Below are positions 36,467 to 41,091 of a stretch of 41,091 nt of DNA, piece by piece. The position numbers and the translations under genes are program-made. Each line of letters opens with the position of its first letter. Within the stretch, counting starts at the first letter, position 1. This DNA is from Betaproteobacteria bacterium (lineage in GTDB: Bacteria > Pseudomonadota > Gammaproteobacteria > Burkholderiales > SG8-41), in contig JACPTK010000003.1 of assembly GCA_016192825.1 (NCBI GenBank), positions 1-41,091 of the forward strand, written 5' to 3'. A model generated the notes under the pieces. It had not been told where the DNA came from. It worked only from the letters and a program-made list of their open reading frames with translations, and made no database searches.

Positions 36467-36573
36467 GGGCAAATGGTTGACAAGCCATTTGCCGCCGTCC
36501 ATTTCCCCTCTCCGCTCGGGAGAGGGGGAAGGGGTGAGGGGTCGAGCATCGTCAACGAATTTCACGATGCTCG
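36467..36573. terminator. Composite hairpin repeat with TTGACA loop, copy 2, at a convergent gene junction
   Basis: GGCAAATGG (36468-36476) pairs with CCATTTGCC (36485-36493) around the loop TTGACAAG. It is followed by cccctctccgctcgggagagggggaaggggtgagg. A final 10-bp hairpin CGAGCATCGT (36543-36552) with ACGATGCTCG (36564-36573) ends exactly at the stop codon of the facing gene. It sits between convergent genes, so it may stop transcription from both sides, although no U-run is present. It is homologous to 20321-20400. Confidence 0.6.
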
Positions 36574-37566
36574 TCAGAGCGTCACCGGGGCGCGTGACTC
36601 GATCGAGCGCACGATCGCCTCGAACGCGGCGACCGTGGCCAGCATGTCGCTGACAGGGATCGGATAGGGCACGCCATCTGCCACGGCATCGGCAAACGCG
36701 TCGAGCTCGGCGCGCAGCGCGTCGAGTGGTCCCAGTGTATGGGCAACCGGCTGCGCACCGCTCCTGCGCACCACCAGCTGGTCGCGGCCCAGCGCCTCCG
36801 CCGAGCCGTGGGCTCCGAACACATGCACGCGCCAGTAGAACGGCGTTGCCCGCACGGTCGCCATCGTCCCGCTGATTCCGCTTGCGAATTCGAACACCAC
36901 GGAGACCGTGTCCCGCGGCTCGGGACGCTGCGCGCGCGCGAGCAGCTGCGCGTGCAGGCTGCGCACCGGTCCCGCGACGCTGATCAGCGCGTCGAGCGCG
37001 TGGATGCCGGTGCCGGTCATGCCGCCCCCCGGCGACTCGTCCGGGGCGCCGCGCCACGATTCGGCGAAGTCCCGCGACACTTCATTGCTGTTGTGAGCTT
37101 CCACGTGCAGGATCTCGCCCAGCTCCCCGCTCGCGACGACGCGCCGCAGCGCCTGCATCGACGGCCAGAAGCGCTTGTCGGTGCCGACGCCCAGGACGAC
37201 GCCGGCCTTGCGGCACGCCTCCACCGCGCGCGAGGCTTCCGCCAGCGTCAGCGCGAGCGGCTTCTCGCAGAACACCGGCTTGCCCGCCGCCGCCGCCGCG
37301 ATCACCTGCCCGGCGTGCTGGGAATGCGGCGTCGCCAGCACGATCGCGCGCACCGCCGGGTCGGCGAGCGCCGCGGCGAAATCGGTGGAGAGTGTCAGGC
37401 CGTGCTCGCGCGCGAATGCCGCGGCCGGGCCCGGCTGCCTGACGATGGCGCCCGCGAAGCGCAGGCGGTCGCTCCGGCCCTGCACGGCGCCGACGAGCTT
37501 CCTGCCGTGCCGGCCGAGCCCGACGATGGCGGCTTCGATGATCGTGCTTTCAGCCACGGCGCTCAC
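36574..37566 (-). CDS. Gfo/Idh/MocA family oxidoreductase
   Basis: A 330-residue NAD(P)-dependent dehydrogenase. The Rossmann fold starts AAIVGLGRHGRKLVG (about residues 12-26), and the family motif FCEKPLALTLAEA (with the Glu-Lys-Pro) is near residue 115. C-terminal domain landmarks are MTGTGIHALDALI, with the His of the active site, and ISGTMATVRATPFYWRVHVFGAHGSAEAL. Members reduce or oxidise sugars, inositols and related hydroxy compounds, and the substrate is not predictable. Start GTG 37566; the next ATG is far inside. It is divergent from the methyltransferase gene with a 70-base gap and convergent with the LVIVD gene. Confidence 0.92.
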   Translation of the reverse strand: MSAVAESTIIEAAIVGLGRHGRKLVGAVQGRSDRLRFAGAIVRQPGPAAAFAREHGLTLSTDFAAALADPAVRAIVLATPHSQHAGQVIAAAAAGKPVFCEKPLALTLAEASRAVEACRKAGVVLGVGTDKRFWPSMQALRRVVASGELGEILHVEAHNSNEVSRDFAESWRGAPDESPGGGMTGTGIHALDALISVAGPVRSLHAQLLARAQRPEPRDTVSVVFEFASGISGTMATVRATPFYWRVHVFGAHGSAEALGRDQLVVRRSGAQPVAHTLGPLDALRAELDAFADAVADGVPYPIPVSDMLATVAAFEAIVRSIESRAPVTL

Positions 37567-37636
37567 GGGTTATTCTTGGCGACCGCAAGAATAATTCAAT
37601 CGCAGCAAATCCGCCATTCGACCGGAGCAGACGAAC

Positions 37637-38335
37637 ATGAAGGATCGAAAGGAGTTCAAGCAGGGCCGGCGCACGGCGCTGCGCGCCTCGCTCGCGCTCG
37701 GCGCCGCCGCGGCGGCGCTGCCGGCGGCGCCGGCAATGGCTCAGCGCGGGCGCACCCTGGAACGCGCGCCGCTGGGCGCCACCGCCGAGGAAAAGCGCGT
37801 CCTCTCCGTCCTCGACGATGTCTATCGCAATCACCGCTACCTGAGCGTGCCGGAGGAGGACGGGCGGCTGCTGCGCCTCCTCGCCGATTCGGCCGGCGCG
37901 AAGCAGGTGGTGGAGGTCGGCACCTCGACCGGCTACTCCGGGCTGTGGCTCCTGCTCGCGCTCGCGCGCACCGGCGGCCGGCTCACCACCTACGAGGTGG
38001 ACCGCGGACGCCATGACATGGCGCGGCACAATTTCGAGCGGGCGGGGCTGCTCGGGCACGCGACGCTGGTGCTCGGCGACGCGCACGCCGAAGTCACGAA
38101 GCTCAAGGGACCGCTCGACCTCGTCTTCCTCGACGCCGACAAGGAAGGCTATCCCGACTACCTGCAGAAGCTCGCGCCGCTGGTGCGGCCCGGCGGGCTC
38201 ATCGTCGCGCACAACATGGCCTCGCCCCCGCCCGACCCGCGCTACGTCGAAGCGGTCACGACGAACCCGGCCTACGACACGGTGTTCCTCAACATGCATG
38301 CGGCGGGGGTGGGCGTCACCCTCAAAAAACGTTAA
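37637..38335 (+). CDS. O-methyltransferase with Tat-type N-terminus
   Basis: This SAM-dependent class I methyltransferase of the catechol/caffeoyl-CoA O-methyltransferase group has 232 residues. Motif I is VVEVGTSTGYSGLWLLLAL, the metal/acid motif LVFLDADKEGYPDYLQ, and the SAM loop LVLGDAHAEVTKL. The N-terminus has KQGRRTALRASLALGAAAAA, a twin-arginine-like signal followed by a hydrophobic stretch and an AMA-type cleavage site. Relatives are often annotated as exported, which conflicts with the use of SAM. It is the last gene before the attC-bearing region, ending 20 bases before the first attC-like site, and has a GGAG ribosome binding site. Confidence 0.9.
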   Translation: MKDRKEFKQGRRTALRASLALGAAAAALPAAPAMAQRGRTLERAPLGATAEEKRVLSVLDDVYRNHRYLSVPEEDGRLLRLLADSAGAKQVVEVGTSTGYSGLWLLLALARTGGRLTTYEVDRGRHDMARHNFERAGLLGHATLVLGDAHAEVTKLKGPLDLVFLDADKEGYPDYLQKLAPLVRPGGLIVAHNMASPPPDPRYVEAVTTNPAYDTVFLNMHAAGVGVTLKKR

Positions 38336-38354
38336 AGCCGGACGCTACGCGCCG

Positions 38355-38406
38355 GTTTAACTCCGCGCGTAGGAACCGACGCCGCCGCGCTGCTCAACGC
38401 GCGGGA
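38355..38406 (-). other. attC-like site, third (left end of the cassette array), degenerate
   Basis: On the minus strand the R' box is GTTAAAC (plus 38355-38361), fitting GTTRRRY. The inner L boxes are TCCGCGCGT (38362-38370) and ACGCGCGGGA (38397-38406), which pair with one extra base, as attC stems do. No convincing R'' box is visible toward the UPF0158 gene, so the site may be degraded or a chance match. If real it marks the left limit of the cassettes, 20 bases from the methyltransferase stop codon. Confidence 0.45.
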
Positions 38407-38434
38407 ATTCCATCAGCAATCGAGTCGAGTGCGG

Positions 38435-38863
38435 TCAGCTATCGAGCTTAATGCCGCGGTCCTCGCACCAATCCCGCAGCGCGTTCTTCTGGGCCGTTGC
38501 CTCATATTCGTACCACTGTTGCAACGTGCCGCGGTGTTCCAGCAAATCCTTGAAGCGCGCATAGGCCTTCGGACGTCGAAAGATTTCCCGTACCCTGTCC
38601 AGCGCGTCCGGCATGAATCCCCCCGCAAATTTCAACACCAGCGGCTTGCCAAGACCGAGATCATTCTTGTGCGGAATCGGAATGTACTTTTCAGGGTCCT
38701 CGATGTCGTCCGGCAGCGGCTCTTCATTGTCCCCGTATTCGCTATGCCAATGGATCTCGCCGGTCTTCGTGCAGAGGTACGCTTCATGCTCCCCCGGCTG
38801 CCCGAAGCTGACGAACTCGAAGGCCTCAAGCAGCGCGTCAAACCTTGCCGTCGGACCGGTCAT
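38435..38863 (-). CDS. UPF0158 family protein (integron cassette gene)
   Basis: Small cytoplasmic protein of 142 residues matching UPF0158 (also called DUF2185-like in some sets; only the UPF0158 assignment is intended here). The N-terminus is MTGPTARFDALLEAFEFVSF. It has the typical YLCTKTGEIHWHSEYGD, an acidic patch PLPDDIEDPEKYIPIPHKNDLGLG, and ALRDWCEDRGIKL at the end. The start is placed at 38863, directly after an attC R' box; an upstream in-frame codon would read through the attC. The biochemical function is unknown. It appears as a lone gene in a cassette, a common lifestyle for this family. Confidence 0.85.
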   Translation of the reverse strand: MTGPTARFDALLEAFEFVSFGQPGEHEAYLCTKTGEIHWHSEYGDNEEPLPDDIEDPEKYIPIPHKNDLGLGKPLVLKFAGGFMPDALDRVREIFRRPKAYARFKDLLEHRGTLQQWYEYEATAQKNALRDWCEDRGIKLDS

Positions 38864-38871
38864 CCCCTGAT

Positions 38872-38944
38872 GCCCAACATTCGCGGTGAAATGTGTGTCC
38901 GAGCGGCGATGCTCGCAGAGCGTCATTCTCGACCGCGGTTAGGT
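38872..38944 (-). other. attC site, second, between DUF2442 and UPF0158 cassettes
   Basis: On the minus strand: R'' ACCTAAC (plus 38938-38944), L-box arms CGCGGTcGAgAATG and CATTTCACCGCG that pair with two extra bases, then R' GTTGGGC (plus 38872-38878). The length of 73 bp is normal for attC. The DUF2442 stop codon TAA lies within R'' and the UPF0158 ATG follows R' by 8 bases, both typical of cassettes. Confidence 0.75.
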
Positions 38945-39208
38945 GCTGGATCGCGCCACCAGCGGGAACTTCCCGGGATGGCGGATGGATTCGACGGCCA
39001 GATCCACATCGAGGTCGGGCCAGTAGAGGTGGTGCGGTTGAGGACGAACGACGTTCGTGAGCTTGGCGATTGGAGCGTCCTTGAACCAGGGAAACTGCGA
39101 AAAAGGCACGAACAACTCCTCGGCTCCCAGCATCAGCCAGAAGTCGTGAGTCGAGACGTTCGTGACCTCAACGTCCAAAGTGCCTGCGCCAGGCAGCACG
39201 GATGTCAT
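38939..39208 (-). CDS. DUF2442 domain protein (cassette gene)
   Basis: A protein of 89 residues with the DUF2442 pattern: VTNVSTHDFWLMLGAEELFV, then FSQFPWFKDAPIAKLTNV and RPQPHHLYWPDLDVDLAVESIRHP. Members are found next to DUF4160 genes, and the pair is often suspected to be a toxin-antitoxin-like unit, without proof for this family. It starts at ATG 39208 inside the downstream part of the DUF4160 reading frame (a 41-base overlap with the read-through frame), so the two were made to be translated together. It ends in the attC R'' box. Confidence 0.85.
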   Translation of the reverse strand: MTSVLPGAGTLDVEVTNVSTHDFWLMLGAEELFVPFSQFPWFKDAPIAKLTNVVRPQPHHLYWPDLDVDLAVESIRHPGKFPLVARSST

Positions 39209-39407
39209 GTTCGTGTTTCCGGATCAGAGCCTCGGCCGCCCGAATCTAGCGGTCGTTCAGGCCGTAATTCTGCGCCAGTTCGATCACCGGCTCAAGCCAG
39301 AACTTCGCTTCCCCGTCCGCGTGGTTCACATGGACGTGGAGCCGTGATTCCTCGCGAGAGAAAAAGAAGAAACGAACTCCGTCCTCGCGAAAGATTGTCG
39401 GGCTCAA
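39168..39407 (-). pseudogene. DUF4160 gene with in-frame amber stop
   Basis: The reading frame starts at TTG 39407, six bases after GGAAGAA, and reads SPTIFREDGVRFFFFSREES, then RLHVHVNHADGEAKFWLEP and VIELAQNYGLNDR, the DUF4160 fold. TAG at 39246-39248 stops it after 53 residues. In the same frame past the TAG the sequence IRAAEALIRKHEHDI then RAAWRRHFGR up to TGA (39168-39170) is the normal DUF4160 C-terminal helix. The full gene would be 79 residues, so the frame is almost certainly a family member with a nonsense change, or it is decoded by suppression. It starts 16 bases after an attC R' box. Confidence 0.8.
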
Positions 39408-39423
39408 GGGCTATTCTTCCGGC

Positions 39424-39510
39424 ACCTAACGTCATGCTGTGCGGCGGGCCGCCACGGTGCTGAAAAATGGTACGCCGCTTCCGGCCCGTCCGCACCAACT
39501 AAAGTTAGGC
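39424..39510 (-). other. attC site, first, downstream of the decarboxylase cassette
   Basis: The best attC of the window, 87 bp. On the minus strand: R'' GCCTAAC (plus 39504-39510), L arms GTGCGGaCGGGCCG and CGGCCCGCCGCAC pairing over 13 bp with one extrahelical A, then R' GTTAGGT (plus 39424-39430). The decarboxylase gene ends 57 bases upstream, and the DUF4160 frame starts 16 bases after R'. Confidence 0.9.
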
Positions 39511-39566
39511 AGATAGCTCACTTCGACCTGTCTTGTTGATTCAAATATTCCTCCCGGGGATTCGCA

Positions 39567-40784
39567 TTAGCTCGCCAACCTCTGGATCGCCGCTCGCACC
39601 TGCTCTGCGAGGGCCAGCGGGTCAGCGTTCGGATTGGCGGCAACGTTGCGCAGCCATTTCTCGCCTTGGATGGTGGTAAATGAAGTTGATCCGGCAGGCA
39701 GCGCCTCTTGGAGGCGCTCGGTCGGCACACGCGATGCCCGCCATGCCAACACGCCGGTGACCGGTGGTGAAAATAATTCGATGCCCCCTTGTTCGGTGAT
39801 GTGCCGTGCGAACTCTTGCATGTGCGTGAGGCAGCGTTCAATGCGCGCCGCGACGCCGCTGCGTCCGAATGCGAGGAGGGTGGCGAGCAGGGGCACTGCC
39901 GTGGCGCCATGCGACCCTAGCAAGCCAACATTGGGTGTTGCCAGGTACGCACCCGCGAAACTGATCGCCTCGTTCGCGCGGTTTGCTTCGCGGAACAGAA
40001 TCAATGCCGATTCCTTCGGCTGGAATAGCCACTTGTGGGCCGAAATCGCCACCGAATCCGCGCGCTCGATGCCGGCGAGCACCTCGGCATGTCGCTCAGA
40101 GAGCCGTAGTGGGCCGGCCCAGGCCGCGTCAACGTGGGTCCACGCCGCCTGGCCGATGATGTCCAGCGGATCAACTGCGCCAACGCTGGTGGTACCGGCG
40201 GTCAGCACCAGGCAGGCGCGCTTGAGGTCACCCAGCGCGTTCGCTTGCAGGCGACCGAGCACGTCGGTCTCGACTGGGCGGTAGCGCATACCAAGCAGCC
40301 TGGCGGCTTTTTCGACCGAGAGGTGCGCCGCGCGGGAGGCTACCACCTCCTCGGCTCCAGCAGCATCGCGTGCTGCCCAGATGCCGGTCAGATTGGCCAC
40401 GGTCGAGCCTGGCACTAGATGACCACCATTCATACCGAAAAGCGGCGCCAACCAGTTCACTACGAGTGCTTCGAGATCGCGTGCCACCGGTGCAGTATCC
40501 GGGTGCAACAGGTTCTGATTCAGTGAGGCGTTCCACAGAGTGGTTGCCCAGGTAATCCACGGGGTCGGTGGATCCATGTGTGCCATCGCCAGCGCGCCAT
40601 CGAGTCGCTGCGCGCCGCCCAGTACCAGTGGCGCCAGCTGCCGTAGGGTGGCGGCTTCTCCGATGCCCGTATCCGGCAGGCTCATGGGCAGCACAGCCTT
40701 ATCACCGCCTTGACCACGCGCCAGCAGCAAGGCCAGCGCTTGGCCGAGCGCCTCGCTGTCGGCCACGAAAGCGGGATCAATCAA
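39567..40784 (-). CDS. PLP-dependent decarboxylase (group II), integron cassette gene
   Basis: A pyridoxal-phosphate fold of 405 residues of the aspartate/glutamate/aromatic-amino-acid decarboxylase family. The PLP lysine is K251 in ISAHKWLFQPK, preceded by the Asp/Ala pair THVDAAWAGPLRLS that contacts the cofactor ring. The Gly/Ser-rich GHLVPGSTVANLTGIWAARDA and LTAGTTSVGAVDPLD strands are family hallmarks. At 405 residues it is shorter than typical members (470-520). The amine product is unknown: the closest-looking groups include 2,4-diaminobutyrate, aspartate and tyrosine decarboxylases. TTG 40784, after a GGAG, is the likely start. It is flanked by attC-like sites on both sides. Confidence 0.85.
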   Translation of the reverse strand: MIDPAFVADSEALGQALALLLARGQGGDKAVLPMSLPDTGIGEAATLRQLAPLVLGGAQRLDGALAMAHMDPPTPWITWATTLWNASLNQNLLHPDTAPVARDLEALVVNWLAPLFGMNGGHLVPGSTVANLTGIWAARDAAGAEEVVASRAAHLSVEKAARLLGMRYRPVETDVLGRLQANALGDLKRACLVLTAGTTSVGAVDPLDIIGQAAWTHVDAAWAGPLRLSERHAEVLAGIERADSVAISAHKWLFQPKESALILFREANRANEAISFAGAYLATPNVGLLGSHGATAVPLLATLLAFGRSGVAARIERCLTHMQEFARHITEQGGIELFSPPVTGVLAWRASRVPTERLQEALPAGSTSFTTIQGEKWLRNVAANPNADPLALAEQVRAAIQRLAS

Positions 40785-40846
40785 TTGACGACTCCGTCGG
40801 ATTGGAAGGATGTGGCTCGATGCGAGCGACCGTTCTCCCTCTCATG

Positions 40847-40904
40847 GCCTAACGTGCCACGCTAGCCGGCGGCGCGCTTTCGCGGCGTCCGCGTTGAGCG
40901 TGTT
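40847..40904 (-). other. attC-like site at the cassette/IS110 junction, R'' apparently lost or altered
   Basis: On the minus strand R' is GTTAGGC (plus 40847-40853). The arms CACGCT (40858-40863) and AGCGTG (40897-40902) pair, and the GC-rich centre (ggcgcgctttcgcggcgtcc) has the look of the classical 59-base element. No clean R'' box is found beyond the outer arm; GCTCAAC (plus 40893-40899) is a poor candidate. The IS110-family leader begins at about this point. Confidence 0.6.
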
Positions 40905-40912
40905 GATACTGA

Positions 40913-41009
40913 TTGAGGCCCCCGTTTTCGGAGGGCTTGGTAGCTTGAGACTACCATTGAAGAACGTGTTTGCCGACACGACCATTCTTTTCCGAAAAGG
41001 AGGCCTCAA
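40913..41009 (+). ncRNA. Structured leader of IS110 element, candidate bridge RNA region
   Basis: Four pairings are seen. TTGAGGCC (40913-40920) pairs with GGCCTCAA (41002-41009) next to the start codon. Hairpins are GCCCCCG/CGGAGGGC (40918-40936, one bulged A, TTTT loop), TGGTAG/CTACCA (40938-40956) and CGTGT/ACACG (40965-40980). The first hairpin and the closing stem overlap by three bases and are alternatives. The IS110-group places its guide (bridge) RNA in this end, which suggests the assignment. Confidence 0.5.
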
Positions 41010-41091
41010 ATGCGATTCTATACCCGGCAGCATCGGCATTACTGCGGCGTGGACCTGCACGCGCGCACGATGTATGTGTGCGTGCTCGATC
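41010..41091 (+). CDS. IS110-family transposase, 5' fragment
   Basis: The 27 visible residues read MRFYTRQHRHYCGVDLHART and then MYVCVLD, the N-terminus of the IS110 transposase. Its RuvC-like DEDD domain begins with the first catalytic Asp in YCGVDLHA. A strong AAAGGAGG ribosome binding site (40997-41004) precedes ATG 41010. The rest of the gene lies beyond the window. Confidence 0.85.
   Translation, partial: MRFYTRQHRHYCGVDLHARTMYVCVLD

Larger units (their letters stand above)
40905..41091 (+). mobile_element. IS110-family insertion sequence, left part
   Basis: The element runs off the right edge. Its left end is not defined but should lie near 40903-40912, against the attC remnant. It holds a structured leader and the start of the DEDD transposase gene. 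IS110 elements lack ordinary terminal inverted repeats, so the boundary cannot be read directly. Confidence 0.7.

Noticed and set aside
38336-38362. Terminator after the O-methyltransferase gene (ttaaagccgg...ccggtttaa)
   Set aside because: The stem is short and bulged; the right arm is better explained as the R' box of an attC-like site.
40842-41060. Small minus-strand gene across the IS110 leader
   Set aside because: It overlaps the structured leader and transposase start and has no ribosome binding site or family motif.

Overview
This GC-rich window reads as a betaproteobacterial chromosome, of the Burkholderiales/Rhodocyclales kind, probably environmental. The evidence is gene order and content: holA followed by proA; an RNase II-like gene, a TonB-family gene, aroE and mtgA in a row; mpl; mnmC; two Bug/TctC-type solute-binding proteins; and a class II ribonucleotide reductase. 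No rRNA, tRNA, CRISPR or phage structural gene was seen.

Layout. 0.1-4.6 kb: housekeeping genes holA, proA and lpdA (with a fused lipoyl domain). 4.7-5.1 kb: a gene remnant split by a palindrome-ended repeat. 5.2-6.9 kb: a large unrecognised protein with a rho-independent terminator. 7.0-9.6 kb: a two-gene molybdenum hydroxylase (Tat-exported large subunit plus [2Fe-2S] subunit). 9.9-20.3 kb: a long minus-strand run of a Tat-type methyltransferase, mtgA, aroE, tonB, RNase, kelch protein, YqiA-like esterase, amidase and mpl. 20.6-27 kb: alkaline phosphatase lipoprotein, CPBP protease, mnmC and rhlE. 27.1-31.0 kb: nrdJ, interrupted by a LAGLIDADG intein placed directly before the catalytic cysteine and preceded by a perfect FNR/Anr box. 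31.4-38.3 kb: a glycine-zipper protein, two TTT-type binding proteins, a PDC-lactonase-like amidohydrolase, an LVIVD propeller protein, a Gfo/Idh/MocA oxidoreductase and a second Tat-type methyltransferase, which together suggest carboxylate or aromatic-acid metabolism.

38.35-41.09 kb is the least expected part. Three attC-like recombination sites separate short minus-strand genes (UPF0158; a DUF4160/DUF2442 pair; a PLP decarboxylase), which is an integron cassette array, or a cluster of attC sites without a visible integrase. A fourth, apparently damaged attC lies against the start of an IS110-family element, whose leader folds into several hairpins and is a candidate bridge-RNA region. The polarity of the cassettes places attI and any integrase to the right of the window.

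The chromosome also carries several families of intergenic repeats: a MITE/REP-like family ending in CTAG palindromes (three loci), a composite hairpin repeat with a constant TTGACA loop (two loci), and short tandem words that differ from one intergenic gap to the next and sometimes run into the 3' ends of genes.
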